A stretch of DNA of 64,000 nucleotides from Hemileia vastatrix (GCA_030280995.1 JASXTE010000014.1:7809656-7873655), one strand, 5' to 3'; numbered from the stretch's first letter, positions 38,182-49,324 are shown. The notes: generated from the letters alone by a model not told the origin. Made by a program: numbers and translations.

Positions 38182-39402
38182 TGCCAGCCAGGCTGTTCCA
38201 GGAGCCTAGTAAATAAACATATAAATTTATTGAAATTAAAAGAGGACATAATAATTGCAGCTTATGTATTTACATTAAATTTATATTACATAATATATTA
38301 TATAAATATTTTATTTTATAAGTAAAATAAATTTTATATTAATTTTATTATCATATAAATTAAATATACATCAATTGAATTATCATATTCCATATAAAGG
38401 GACACATTTTTATGTATTTAATAAATAATTAAATAATTACATTTTTTCTAATATAATTACATCCTTTTATTTATCTTATGTTGTAATTACATCAATTATT
38501 TAATTTAAATATGTAACTAAACCTTTTCATATAAACTATTATCCATAATTAGTGGCGCTTTTTTGACCCTTAATTGTGTCAATGAAATATTAAATAAATT
38601 AAAAAACTTATTTGATAAAATAGTATTCAAATTCTCAATTTAAATTAATTATTTTTTTATTTAAACTAGTTATTTAATTACATAGTTAAAACAATTAATT
38701 AATTTTGCTTTACACTGAATTAAATTTGATTACATACTTTGTTGGGTCAAAAAATTTCATTTGTTTCACTTAAAAACTCTGAAAATATTATGTAATACCT
38801 GTTTTAAATTATTTTTTCCCATAGTTCTTATGTCACAGAGTTGTTTAGTTACTCATTATTTTAATTAACTGATTTGGGGATTTATGGTGGGAAAATTATT
38901 TTCATAATTGGGATTTGATTATTTTTTTCGTATATTTTTCTCTCAGTTACTATGTTACAATTATTTTCTTTTATCTTCTTGTTTTATCTTATTTCTATTT
39001 TGTATATACTCATTTGTAGCGCTTCAGAGGTCCCATTGCCTATAAAAAGGCCTTTGGTAAACCCCTTTTGCCACATCACTTACTTACTCATCTTATTTTT
39101 AAATAATACATTATATTTTATTATTTGTAGTGGTGGGTCAGTTCCCTTAAATATTAAATACAATTTAAAAGGTTGCCTTTAGAATATTTAATTATTTGTT
39201 ATTGATAATTGAGCAGAGAGAAAGATAAAAGACTTACTAGTATAACCTGTTTACCCCTCTTCATTTTTTTTGTCTATTTGTCCCATTACTTTATTGTCCA
39301 GTTCTTTCTTTTCCTCTATTTTCCTCTTTCTCTTATTCTTCTCCTTTTTCTTCTTATTCTTCCTTTTCCCTTTTCACCTTCTTCTAGACAAGCCAGCCAA
39401 CA
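38182..39402 (+). repeat. 3' LTR of C (1221 bp)
   Basis: TGCCAGCCAGGCTGTTCC...CCAGCCAACA, TATAAAAA at 39041-39048, followed by the duplication TGTAG (39403-39407). Open frame 38952-39182 is a by-product also seen in the 5' LTR. Confidence 0.95.
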
Positions 39403-40363
39403 TGTAGGCTCTTTTTAAATTTTTACTTACTGGAAGATAACCAACAGAATTCTTGAGGAAAGGTCCCCAAGTTTAAGGCTGAGTTCAAGTACAGAGAATT
39501 AAAATAGCTTGAATGGTCAGTTTCTAGAATATTTAAATGTTCCTATATGAATGCTGTTTTACAAACTCAATAAGTATTAAAATATAACTCAATATAAGGG
39601 TCTCAGTAATATAAATCTCACTAATTTTATATGTGGCTTACAATCTTATAGTTGGTAGACAAAAATTGATTTAATAATTCAGATACTATTCAAAGACTTT
39701 ATAAGCTCTATTTATATGTATTGCAATTGTATTGGTTATATATTTGATTGTAATGATAAAGGATGTAGAAAACAAGACCAAAAACCCCCTCCTTTTATAC
39801 ACAATAACCTCCCCAATGAACCCCTTGATTTATCAGCTCTATACACAGTTAATGACGCGTCATTCCAGCTAATAGATATTTCCAACAACATACAGAGTGA
39901 CCAACAACATAATTAGAATGATATCACCCGCCAAAATCCTGTAGTAATAGGGATAGTCCATCAAAAATTAAGAAAAAGCAATTAAGAGAGTATATGCGTG
40001 TTATAAATTAAAATAAAAGACAAAAAAGCGAAAATTAAGACTAATAACAAATCAATAATAAGGGGGATTAACAGTAGAAATTTTGTGGCCAATACTGACA
40101 TTATACTGTGTGAAATCCCCATTCAAAAATACCCAATATTAACTGAGAAACCACTTAGAAACCCAAAAAAGGGTGTGAGAGGTGGGGTAACTACATGAAG
40201 TCCTTGAAAGGCACTTTCACTGGTAAATCCTTGACTAATTTAGGCAAATTTAAGTGTGGTAGTGAAAAAAGCGCCAAGATTGAGGTTATTAATGAAATTA
40301 GTGCATATAAAGAGGGTCTATGCATTTGTAATTAAGCTAGGACACTAAATAAGCGCCTGTCGC
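39403..40363 (-). repeat. D2 leader start and proximal LTR part
   Basis: 39403-39471 continues the D2 leader (TSD TGTAG first). 39472-40363 is the gag-proximal 892 bp of the D2 5' LTR, with TATA at 39792-39799 on the minus strand. The LTR continues at 53389 after A2. Confidence 0.9.
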
Positions 40364-41427
40364 TGTGGTCTTCCAACATTGGCAGGGGCCTTTGTTGTGG
40401 GATTTGGTGCTGTTTGTGCATGTCTTAATTGACATCTTTCAAGGAATTGGGTATTTTTCTGGTTTTATTCCGTGGATATTGGGTCTGCGGGTATGTGGAT
40501 ACTTGCATTGGATAGCCCTGGTTTTTCTCTATATTTTATGTCTTGTAGACATTTTTCATATTCTGAGTTTTAAGGGGTCATTTCCTCATTTTTCATTTAT
40601 AAAAGATTGCTGTTTAATTTTGTTTTTTGTGTTTTATGGGCTAACCTTAAGTCTTAGGGTTAAGTGCTTAGTACCATTGGATAGAGCTAATTTTTCTCTA
40701 TATTTCATGTCGCAATGTTGTTATAGTGAAATTTCATGTTTTAAAGGTTTTAGTAGTTATAGCTAATTTTTCTAAGTAGATTAGTGGTTTTCTGGCTTCA
40801 GGGAGGCCAGGCCACTTCAGGTGGCCCGCCCGCCTCTGTGTTAGGAGGTTGGGGAGCGCTTCAGGAGGGTTTTTTATGCAATTTGGCGGGTACAGGCGCC
40901 AGATTGGTGGGTGCACATGGGCTCTTAGTTAGTGGTCTGTGTGTACATAGTGAATAAGACAGTTTGAGGCAACCTTAATCATCATACAACTATCCGGAGG
41001 TAATATCATTGTTCCTCACTCAGTTTTCAATGTTTTCTGTCCACAATTGACTGTGTTTGTTGCAAGTAAGTTCTTCATTTAACTTAACTTTGGCAACTGT
41101 TTTCTCTGTTATAGTCTTGCAAGCTATAGCAAGTATTATTGCTGTCTCTGGTGTGGATTTGCAGCCTACATCAAGTATCTTTGCTGTCTCTGGTGTGGAC
41201 ATTGTTCTACATTTCAGTTCTTTGGTCTGGTAGTCTGTCTGGTGCCTACTTTCTTGGCTCATCAAGCAGTCAAGTGTGTTAAAAAGGAGCTTTAGCAAAA
41301 CAGGAACCAACTTAGTTTAGCAAGTAAATCTCACTTTATTTTTCTAAAGGGACAGGGGATTTTCTCTCTGGTTTTTCTCCAACTCCCTTGGTCAAGGCCT
41401 TTAGCTAGTACTATAGGATTGTCTACA
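40364..41427 (+). repeat. 5' LTR of A2 (1064 bp)
   Basis: TGTGGTCTTCC...GATTGTCTACA. Small open frames inside (40365, 40734, 41020) are by-products found in all copies. Confidence 0.95.
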
Positions 41428-41431
41428 TTTC

Positions 41432-41449
41432 TGGCACCTAACGTGGGGT
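41432..41449 (+). other. Primer-binding site of A2, tRNA-Lys-like
   Basis: TGGCACCTAACGTGGGGT, four bases after the LTR. It resembles the site complementary to tRNA-Lys(1,2) known from several retroviruses (three differences, two allowing G-U pairs). The fungal tRNA has not been checked. Confidence 0.7.
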
Positions 41450-41518
41450 AGAACTTGCTAGTTCTTTGGAATCTCTGTTTTCTTTGGTTGGCTCTTTTTG
41501 GTGTTTTGGACTGGAAGA

Positions 41519-42216
41519 ATGGCTTCTGGTTCTGCTATTCCTGTGGTGACTGTCAGTGGGGGGATGGTCCTCCTTCTGTGATGGTTAGGGAGTGTGTGAG
41601 AATTAAAACTTGGGATGGTACCAAGTTTAATGGGGAGGATGTCAAGTGGTTTCTAGAGAAGTATGAAACTGCTGCTGGGGTGGATGGTGCTTCCTACCTG
41701 GACATGGTGAAGCAGATTATCTTATTCATTGGTGATAGGTCAGTGGAGAAGGAGATTGTGGCAATGTCTGGCTACAAGGAGAGAGATTGGAAATTGTTGT
41801 GTAGGGAAATGGTGGATAGATGGGGTGTCAGGTTCACTATGGTGGATCTAAACAAGGCTGTCAGTGAATGGAAATCTTATGGTGGTGTTGGTAACTTACA
41901 TAGTTACAGGAAGTTTCTACTACAGTTTGATCCTGTGGTGGAATATTTGGTGGGAGTGGAGGAGCTGGCACATGAAAACGCTGCCAAAGATGTTTTTTGG
42001 TCTGCCCTGGCTAGAGATGTCAGGATGGATGTGTTGAAGGAGTTGTCAAGAAAGGAATTGATGAAGACTCTTTCTAATGGGGACCAGAAGTTTCCTGCCT
42101 TGGATAAGGTGAAGGAGGTTGTTGAGGCCCATTTGAAGTTATTGGCTGTGGACACCTATCAGGAGGGGTGTGCCAAGTACGTCAGCAAAGTCAGTGAGGC
42201 TTTGGCTGAAGATTAA
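41519..42216 (+). pseudogene. A2 Gag, amino part
   Basis: Structural protein. The likely ATG is 41519-41521 (MASGSAIPVVTVSGG), one frame off the rest; an indel in the G run at 41558-41563 accounts for this. The main frame reads RIKTWDGTKFNGEDVKWFLE, YETAAGVDGASYLDMVKQI, ERDWKLLCREMVDRWG and VSEWKSYGGVGNLHSYRKFL, the typical start of a Ty3 Gag with a capsid fold. It ends at TAA 42214-42216. The same frame continues for 66 codons to the next stop. Confidence 0.87.
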
Positions 42217-43049
42217 GCTAGGGAGAAGAAGGAGGAGAAAAATTTGGTGCAGGTTCCCAAACAGGAGAGGGACCCAATGGTGGAGAAGTTGGCTGATCTT
42301 ACAAAGCAGCTGCATATTTTTGTTCAGAAGGCTAAGAAGGTCAATAAGGCACCTTCTCAGCCTATAGATTTTGATAGGAGGGCTGGTAGGAGTGATCGTT
42401 GGGTCTGCTCTTACTGAAGCAGGAGGGGGCACAGGTCCAATGATTGTTGGGCGTTGAACAGAGATGTGTCTGAAGAAAGGTGGAATTTGATGGCAGGGTT
42501 TTCAAGTTCCCTGATGGTTCTTTTGTTAGGCCCAGTGAGGGGCAAGCTCCTGTTGATTTGGTCAGGAGAAGGGGAGGTCTCAATCAAAGGAGGCCAAGGT
42601 TTGAGGAGATTCCTGATCAAGGGAAGTCTTCTGGTAAGGAGAATGAGGATGGCAAGGGAAAGGGGAAGAAGGTCAATAAGTTCTATTTTTCTACTTCCTT
42701 TGGTGGTTTGGAGTTGTATTCTTGTGGTGGAAAGTCAAGTGGTGAATGCTTGGCTGGTGTTTATGATGTGGAAGTGGGAAAGGTGGGAAGGCCTAAGAGC
42801 AGTTCTCAGGCCCAACCAAAGCCAAATGATTCAAAGGTGGATCCTAAGCTGAGTGCAGCTAGGAAGAGGTACAGCAAAGAGGAGCTGTACAAGATTCAGA
42901 AGGGTATGGCTGATATGGGCCCCTCTAGTTTTGGCGCATTGGATATGAATGGTGAGCCAATTCCAATGGAGGTGGATTCTGACTCTGAGGAGGATGTTCC
43001 TTTGGCTTCATTGCCAAAGCCTTCTGGAGTCAGAGGTTCTGGTGAGTGA
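42217..43049 (+). pseudogene. A2 Gag, nucleocapsid and linker
   Basis: Same frame continues (KLADLTKQLHIFVQKAKK) to a zinc knuckle of type CX2CX4HX4C at 42406-42447. Its second Cys codon is TGA (42415-42417): CSY-stop-SRRGHRSNDC. A 1-nt loss near 42471 then moves to the frame 42480-43049, with FDGRVFKFPDGSFVRPSEG, a Lys/Gly-rich stretch and RYSKEELYKIQKGMADMG. It ends at TGA 43047-43049. Confidence 0.8.
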
Positions 43050-43397
43050 TCTGGTTTGGTTCCTGTTAATGGTAAATCTGTTGGTGGTGCTGGTCCTCAA
43101 GAAGCTTCTAGGACCAAGGTGGTGAAGCAAAGAGCTCACTTTGAGAGGCCAGTAGTTTCTGGTCAAGTTAATGTTATGGACTCTGTCCTGGAAAGGATGA
43201 ATCAGGTTCAGGTTTCCCTATCTTATGGGGAATTGTATGCTATCAGTCCAGGGTTGGCTGATAGGCAGAGAAAGTTGTTGACCAGGAGAAGAGTTTCTTC
43301 TGGTGAGGTAGAATACATTTGTGACTCTGCTGAAAAGTTTGGTGAGGGGTTGGAAACTCATTTTTTGCTCCTCTGGGATATGTCAATGTCACTCTGA
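43050..43397 (+). CDS. A2 linker before protease
   Basis: Same frame as the preceding segment, so the TGA at 43047 is the only break. It contains KQRAHFERPVVSGQVNVMDS, VLERMNQVQVSLSYGELYAI and SPGLADRQRKLLTRR, typical of the stretch before protease in this type of Ty3 element. A T-run indel near 43355-43359 shifts the frame, and the true continuation (GYVNVTLNGREARALVDSGS) is one frame over. Confidence 0.75.
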   Translation, partial: SGLVPVNGKSVGGAGPQEASRTKVVKQRAHFERPVVSGQVNVMDSVLERMNQVQVSLSYGELYAISPGLADRQRKLLTRRRVSSGEVEYICDSAEKFGEGLETHFLLLWDMSMSL

Positions 43398-43765
43398 ATG
43401 GCAGGGAGGCAAGGGCATTGGTGGATTCAGGTTCTCAGATATACCTGATTTCTTTATTTGAGGCAACTCATATGGGCCTCCCCATCAAAACTGGTATTGG
43501 TGGGAATTTGAGAGGGATCGGTGGCCATGTCACTGAATTGGTTGGAACTTCTGAGTTTTTGAAGTTAGATGTTGGAGGAGCCTCAGGGAAGGTTCATTTT
43601 TACATTGCTAAAGGTAATGTAAAAGCAGTTTTGGGTGGGCCATTCTTGATGGATTTTCAGGCAAGAATCGGTTATCAATTTGATTTGGGAATCAGTTTGG
43701 AGTTGACTGGTGAAGACAAAAGGAGACTTCACATGAGGCTTTCATCCCCTGGAGAGGATGGTTAG
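43398..43765 (+). CDS. A2 aspartic protease
   Basis: Open in this frame from before 43398. ALVDSGSQIYLIS (about 43410-43455) is the catalytic D-S-G motif. LRGIGGHVTELVG and VKAVLGGPFLMDF correspond to the flap and second half of a retropepsin. It ends at TAG 43763-43765, where no continuous frame to RT exists. Confidence 0.83.
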
Positions 43766-44549
43766 GAGACCAGGCCTGGTTTATCTTCAATGTGCCAGTG
43801 CATGGACTGCTGCAGGAGAAGGAAGGAAGTGGGTGCTGCCTCTGGTTTTTTGGAGTGCGGCTCAGGCTCTATTGAGAGTCTGTCTTTTTTAGAGTAATGA
43901 GGGCTGATCACCCTAGTGCTACAACCTCTCCCCGAGATGAGGAAATCCCAGGTTGTAGTAGGTCAGCTCCCTTGGAGATATACCAAGTGGATTTTCAACT
44001 TTCTCTTTTTAATTTTTCTCTTCTCTGAAAGTATTCATCAAGTTTTTTATCAAGTCTCTGTTCTCTCTCAAGATTCTTAATTATTTTTAATTCAAGTTCA
44101 AGGAAGAAGATTGGTTATATATCTTTATTGAAAGATATGCGGAAAAGTTTTGAGGCAGTGAGATTGGGGTCTTAAAGGAAGTCCTCCCAATTGTGCACCA
44201 CTAGGGTCTCTTCTACACCTTTCAAAAACATTACCTGGGCCACACCTGTGAGCATTGGGGAAACCCCTGATTATTTTTGTAGGTCAGAAGAAAACTCAAG
44301 AAAAGAAGATAAAAATTTCAAAATAATTCATGAAAATCAAGAAAAAAATCTGAAGATAATGAAGAAAGAAGATGCAAAATATTTTTGTGAAGATCGTCAA
44401 GATCTATTTTTGGGCCTCCAGCATGAGGTTAAACTGCCAAAAATTATGAAGAGAGAAGATCATCAAGATCAATTTTTGGCCTCCAGAATGAGGATAAACT
44501 GCTCAATTTTAGAAGATGTGATTCAGAAGATGAATCAAGATTTGAAGAT
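43766..44549 (+). other. Region between protease and RT, with duplication
   Basis: No supported gene. A roughly 150-bp segment at about 44145-44290 recurs at about 44587-44735 (GTGCACCACTAGGGT, CACCTTTCAAAAACATTACC). A second, shorter duplication lies between (44390-44515, GAAGATCATCAAGATCAATT-like). The open frame 44191-44607 lies entirely in this repeat and has no recognisable domain. Splice-like signals are discussed under findings. Confidence 0.6.
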
Positions 44550-46862
44550 TTGGAAGTTCGAAGTGAGGATGAAGATGTGGAATTGCGGAAAAGTTTTGGA
44601 GTGGTGAGATTGGGGTGTAAAAGTAAGTCCTCCATATTGTGCACCACTAGGGTTTCTTCTACACCTTTCAAAAACATTACCTTGGCCACACATGTGAGCA
44701 ATGGGGAAACCCTTGTTTTTTGTTCCAGGTCTGGTGGTGAAGATTTCCAGAAGTTCCCTCAAGTTGAAGGTGGAGCGGCAAAGTATAAGAAGGTAGCGCA
44801 GAAGATTAGGCCTGTCAATGAGCCTATGCCTGTGGGCCTGAATCCGCCTTTGTCAAGAGATCCGTACTGTACTCCTTTGCTGAAGAATCCTCCAGAATTT
44901 ATAGAGACGGCTAGGGTGACCGTGGAAAGGTTGAATGTTGTTAATTTTGGTCCTGATGGGTGGTTGTCTGAGGAAGAAAAGAAGTTGTTGTTGCACGTTA
45001 TTGTGCTAAGGGAAAAAGCTGTGGCGTTTGTTGAGGAGGAAAGTGGTGTATTGAAGCACTCTTATGGGGAACCTTACTTGATTCCTGTGGTTTGCCATGA
45101 ACCTTGGCAAATCAAACCTATTCCGATTCCAGCCGCTATTAGAGAGGATTTTGTAGAGATTGTTAGGGAAAGAGTCAGGACTGGGTTATACAAACAATTG
45201 ACTTCCAGCTACTCAAGTCCAGTTTTCTGTGTAAAAAAGCAGAATGGAAAGTTGAGGGTGGTTCATGATCTTAGAACCTTGAATAGAGTCACTATCAAGA
45301 ATGCTGGTATGCCACCAAGTGCAGAGGATTTTGTTGAAGCTTTCGCTGGAAGGGTGTGTTATGGTTTGGGTGATATTATGGGTGGTTATGATGAGAGGGA
45401 ACTCCATATGGATTCAAGGCCTCTCACAACTTTTGAGACTCCTTTGGGAAGATTTCAGCTCACTAGGTTGCCTCAAGGAGCAACTAATTCAGTGGCAGTT
45501 TATCAAGCACAGATGGCTTGGATCTTGCAGGATGAGGTTCCTACTCATGCTGGTATTTTTATTGATTATGGTGGAATTAAAGGACCATCACCTGATTATG
45601 GTAATGGGGTGTTAGGGGAGAACCCTGGCATAAGGAGGTTTGTGTGGGAATATGCAATAACTCTAGAGATAGTGTTGTTCAGGATTGAAGAGGCTGGTTT
45701 GACCATTTCTGGGTCGAAATTCTGTTGTTGTGTTCCTGCTTTGGAAATTCTGGGTCATGTGGTATGTAAAAAGGGAAGGATTATGGCGAAGAAGAAGATT
45801 AATATAATTCAGTCATGGCCAAGGCCTAAAAATACTACTGAAGTCAGGGGATTTTTGGGTGTATGTGTATATGTAATGATTTTTATTAAGGATTTTTCTT
45901 TGTTGGATTCACCTTTAATGAGTTTGACTAGAAAAGATGCAGATTGGTACTGGACTGAAGAGTGTGAAGAGGCTTTTCAGAAGTTGAAAAAGGTTGTTGG
46001 TGAGGATACTGTTCTTCACAAGTTGGATTATGTTGTTGGTGCTGGAAAAATTTATCTGGCAGTGGACTCAAGTTATATTGCTGCTGGTGCTGTTTTGTCT
46101 CAGGAGGATAAGACTGGGAGGGTCAGGCAAGTAAGATATGATTCTGTGGTGTTTAATGAGGTGGAATCTAGGTATTCTCAGCCTAAGTTGGAATTGTGTG
46201 GTGTAGCTAAAATTTTAAAGAAGCTGCAGACGGTTTTGTGGGGGCAGCATTTTGAGCTGCAGGTGGATGCAAAATCTTTGATTAAGATGATCAATACACC
46301 TAGTCTTCCAAATGCTCCAATGACTAGGTGGGTGGCATTTATTCAACATTTTTCTTTTGACCTGGTACACAAACCAGGTAAAACTTTTACTATGCCTGAT
46401 GGATTATCAAGGAGGCCACCTACAAATGAAGATTCTGTGGCTGAAGAGTTTGATGAAGATGTTCCAGTGGTTAGGGCCAGCACAAAGGGTGCTGAAGATT
46501 TTTCTGACCTCCACCAAGAGGCTAAACGGGCTGGATCTGATCTTGATTCTGGTGATCAGGATGTTTTTGTTGATGAACATGGAGTTGTTGTTTTGGACAG
46601 CTCAAAATTGGAAAAGGGTGTTTTTGTTAGTGAACTAAATTCTCACAAGGTTCAGTGGAAAGAGAAGGATGTGCCAAAATTTAAGGATTGGTGTCCTGGT
46701 TGGGCTGCTCAATTGGCTCATGTTTATACTGGTGATTTTTATGACAGAATTGTACCCTTGGATGTGGTGTTGTTGGATTTTGAAGATGAGACCTGGGGTC
46801 AGTCTGGGTTTTTTTTTTTTGGTGGAATATCTGTTGACCTTGGAGAGGCCAGATGGTTGTGA
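44550..46862 (+). CDS. A2 Pol: reverse transcriptase, RNase H and linker
   Basis: Conserved protein begins at about residue 75 (KIRPVNEPMPVGLNPPLS). RT follows: EPWQIKPIPIPAAIREDF, YSSPVFCVKKQNGKLRVVHD, LRTLNRVTIKNAGMPPSAED, and TRLPQGATNSVAVYQAQMAW. The active-site motif is FIDY (45561-45569): the second Asp is Tyr, whereas A1 has FIDD. RNase H follows (AVDSSYIAAGAVLSQED, ESRYSQPKLELCGVAKI, TMPDGLSRR). It continues into the acidic integrase linker, and the frame is lost in a T run (about 46809-46820). The apparent ATG lies in repeat sequence and is unlikely to be a real start. Confidence 0.93.
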   Translation: MEVRSEDEDVELRKSFGVVRLGCKSKSSILCTTRVSSTPFKNITLATHVSNGETLVFCSRSGGEDFQKFPQVEGGAAKYKKVAQKIRPVNEPMPVGLNPPLSRDPYCTPLLKNPPEFIETARVTVERLNVVNFGPDGWLSEEEKKLLLHVIVLREKAVAFVEEESGVLKHSYGEPYLIPVVCHEPWQIKPIPIPAAIREDFVEIVRERVRTGLYKQLTSSYSSPVFCVKKQNGKLRVVHDLRTLNRVTIKNAGMPPSAEDFVEAFAGRVCYGLGDIMGGYDERELHMDSRPLTTFETPLGRFQLTRLPQGATNSVAVYQAQMAWILQDEVPTHAGIFIDYGGIKGPSPDYGNGVLGENPGIRRFVWEYAITLEIVLFRIEEAGLTISGSKFCCCVPALEILGHVVCKKGRIMAKKKINIIQSWPRPKNTTEVRGFLGVCVYVMIFIKDFSLLDSPLMSLTRKDADWYWTEECEEAFQKLKKVVGEDTVLHKLDYVVGAGKIYLAVDSSYIAAGAVLSQEDKTGRVRQVRYDSVVFNEVESRYSQPKLELCGVAKILKKLQTVLWGQHFELQVDAKSLIKMINTPSLPNAPMTRWVAFIQHFSFDLVHKPGKTFTMPDGLSRRPPTNEDSVAEEFDEDVPVVRASTKGAEDFSDLHQEAKRAGSDLDSGDQDVFVDEHGVVVLDSSKLEKGVFVSELNSHKVQWKEKDVPKFKDWCPGWAAQLAHVYTGDFYDRIVPLDVVLLDFEDETWGQSGFFFFGGISVDLGEARWL

Positions 46863-48063
46863 TGATAATACTTGGTTGGAAATCAAGAAAAAGAGTCCTG
46901 GATTTTATGTTTCAGGAAGGCAGTTGATGAGGAGGAGACATCCTAATCCTCAAGTGGTGGTGACTCAGAAGAAGGGTCAAGAATTGGTTTTGAAGTCTTT
47001 GAATGAAGACCTTGGTCATAGAGGCTTTGGGGAGACTTATAGAAGAGTAGCAGACAGATTTTGGTGGCCAGGTATGAAGTTGGCTGTTCTGGGTCGGGTT
47101 CAATCTTGTGAAGAATGTCAAAGAAGAAGTCACTTGAAACCTAAAGAGGTGGGCCGTGCTACTGGTGAATCAACTGTTTTTGGAAGGGTCAGTCTGGATG
47201 CTGTCCATATTAAAGAGTGCAGGTATAAATACTTGATTGTTTCTAGGGATGATCTGTCTGGTTGGGTTGAGGCAGTGCCTCTGGTTAATTTGACTGCCAA
47301 GAATGTGGCAGAGTTTTTGAAGAAGGAATGTTTTTATAGGTATGGGTTGATGAAGTTGGTCACTGTTGATGGTGGGCCAGAGTTTGGTTCCAAATTTAAA
47401 AAAGCTGTGGCAAGTGTTGGTTCTAAAGTTAGAGTGGCTACACCTTATTATCCTGAAGCTGAAGGCATGGTTGAAAGAGGCCATCAAGTTATCAAAAATT
47501 CTTTGGTGAAGATGTGTGGAGATAGTGCTGAAAGGTGGAGGCATTATTTTCGCTTGGTGTTATTTTCTGATAGGGTCACTGTGAAGAGGAAAACTGGCTA
47601 TTCTCCTTATGAGTTAATGTTTGGTCAGAAAGCCTTTCTACCAGTGGACTTGGAAGCTGTCTCTTATCTTGGAATTGATTGGGATGACGTGCACTCAACA
47701 GAAGATTTGCTCTGTGCCAGGATGCAACAGTTGGAATGTAGAGAGGAATGTCAAGAGATGGCATACTCTAGAATGATGAAGATTAGGAATCAATCAGTCA
47801 GGTACTGGGACAAGAAGTTGGCTCATAGATTCAGGAATCCCTTGAAACCTGGTTGTTTGGTTTTGGTGTATAATAGAAGTTTGGAGAGTCAGTGGGGGAA
47901 AATGTTTGCTGACAGATGGAATGGACCTTACAGAGTCAGATCTCAGGCTTATGGAGGTTCTTATGTTTTGGAAGAGTTGGATGGTGCAGTCTTGAAAAAG
48001 AGGGTGGCTGCAGACCAAGTGAAGAGGTTTTATCCCAGAGGCACTAGGCATGAAGAAGATTGA
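46822..48063 (+). CDS. A2 integrase
   Basis: Frame after the poly-T slip (the frame is formally open from 46669, but 46669-46821 is off-frame). VEYLLTLERPD, then HHCC region GHRGFGETYRRVADRFWWPG and CEECQRR with Asn in place of the first His. DDE core: LDAVHIKECRYKYLIV, LVTVDGGPEFGSKF, EAEGMVERGHQV. C-terminal domain with LVLVYNRSLESQWGK and WNGPYRVRSQ. Ends TGA 48061-48063, no chromodomain. Very close to A1. Confidence 0.93.
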   Translation: MEYLLTLERPDGCDDNTWLEIKKKSPGFYVSGRQLMRRRHPNPQVVVTQKKGQELVLKSLNEDLGHRGFGETYRRVADRFWWPGMKLAVLGRVQSCEECQRRSHLKPKEVGRATGESTVFGRVSLDAVHIKECRYKYLIVSRDDLSGWVEAVPLVNLTAKNVAEFLKKECFYRYGLMKLVTVDGGPEFGSKFKKAVASVGSKVRVATPYYPEAEGMVERGHQVIKNSLVKMCGDSAERWRHYFRLVLFSDRVTVKRKTGYSPYELMFGQKAFLPVDLEAVSYLGIDWDDVHSTEDLLCARMQQLECREECQEMAYSRMMKIRNQSVRYWDKKLAHRFRNPLKPGCLVLVYNRSLESQWGKMFADRWNGPYRVRSQAYGGSYVLEELDGAVLKKRVAADQVKRFYPRGTRHEED

Positions 48064-49324
48064 CTCTGAAATGAGGATAAACAACGGACCATTCTTTAAT
48101 TTTGATTTTTTTTGTGGTGATGCTATGCATCTGTTTGTTGGAAACTTTTGTTAGAGGGTACCCATGGGTGGGGCCTCTAGAGTTTGTCTTGGAAAGTGTG
48201 GGGGTAACTGATGGGCTGGCTGCTCTATCAACAGTTACCCCAGATTGTCTGTTTCCAACCCTTTCTCTTAATTTGGTTGAACACTAGTATTGGTTTATTT
48301 TCACAGGTATTAGTCTTCTATGACTTTAAACTGGATTTTCCCCTGGTTTTCAAGTGCTGGAATCTTCACTGTTTATTGGTTTTGGTTTTTTTTTGTTTTG
48401 GACGTTGTGTTTTTGTTAGAAGGTACCCAGGGGGGGCTTCTAGATTTTATTTTGGCAAGTGTGGGGGTAACTGATGAGCTGGCTGCTCTGTAGAACAGTT
48501 ACCCCAGAATGTCTGTTTCAAGTCTTTGTTTTTCCTAGTTGAATTCTAGTTCTGCTGTTTATTATTCAGGTTTCAAGTCCACTATGACTTTAAACTGGTT
48601 TGATATTGGCTTCTTTATCTTTGGTTCTTTCAGATTGGTGGTGAATCACTGGTGGTCTCCCATCATTTTTACTTATTGGATGGAGCCCACCCAGTGATCA
48701 TTTCTATGGACCGGACTTTCCCTTATTGGACCATCTATGGAGCTGGACTGTCTTTGATTTTGCAGTTATTTTTTTGCTAGATAGCAGTTTTAGATTATTT
48801 TCTTTTTTCTCTTTTTTTCTTTTAATTTTTTATGGGGGTATTTTAAAATTATAAAATCAAAAAAATTTAAGGTGTTACCACATCAGGGTCATCTGGATGT
48901 GGGCAAGCATTGGTGGGGAAAGGCTAATCAATTGGCCGGGCAATGCTATTTTCTTTTTTATTTATTAATTATTTCATGTGTTTCTGTGTTTCATTATTTT
49001 TATTATCTTCTGAATTTCTAAATTTTTTGAATTTTGTTTTCTGTTAACCATTTAAAAGAATTAATTGTGTATCCACATCAAGGTGCACTTAGATGTGGGT
49101 AAGGTATCAGGAAATCAGCTCATCAATTGGCTGGAAATACCATTTGTATTATTTTTTATATTTTATTTTTTTTCATTTATGTTATTTCATTTCATTTTAT
49201 TTATTAATTTTTTATTTTAGTATATTAGTAAAAAAAAAAGTAAAAAAAAAAAAAAAAAAAATTCTGAAATTATTTTTATTATTTGTTTTTTATTATTATT
49301 ATGTTTCTAATCTTTTGCAGGAGC
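48064..49324 (+). repeat. A2 post-pol hairpin modules, non-coding
   Basis: Two modules with the perfect inverted repeat GGGGTAACTG / CAGTTACCCC (48201-48210 with 48232-48241; 48464-48473 with 48496-48505), each followed by TATGACTTTAAACTGG. Then CCACATC...GATGTGGG elements (48880-48910, 49073-49105) and poly-T/poly-A runs near 49230-49260. No gene recognised. Confidence 0.72.

Larger units (their letters stand above)
20141..39402 (+). mobile_element. Ty3/Gypsy element C, complete but interrupted (TSD TGTAG)
   Basis: Two 1221-bp LTRs (20141-21361, 38182-39402), both TGYCAGCCAGGCTGTTCC...CAGCCAACA or close, flanked by a perfect 5-bp duplication TGTAG (20136-20140, 39403-39407). It carries element B (22296-31158) and a solo LTR (32090-33163). 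Without them it is about 9.3 kb, with a leader, gag, protease, RT, RNase H, integrase and chromodomain. More than ten stops and at least one frameshift make it inactive. Confidence 0.95.

Noticed and set aside
44191..44607. 138-residue open frame as a gene
   Set aside because: Made of internally duplicated non-coding sequence between protease and RT, no recognisable domain.
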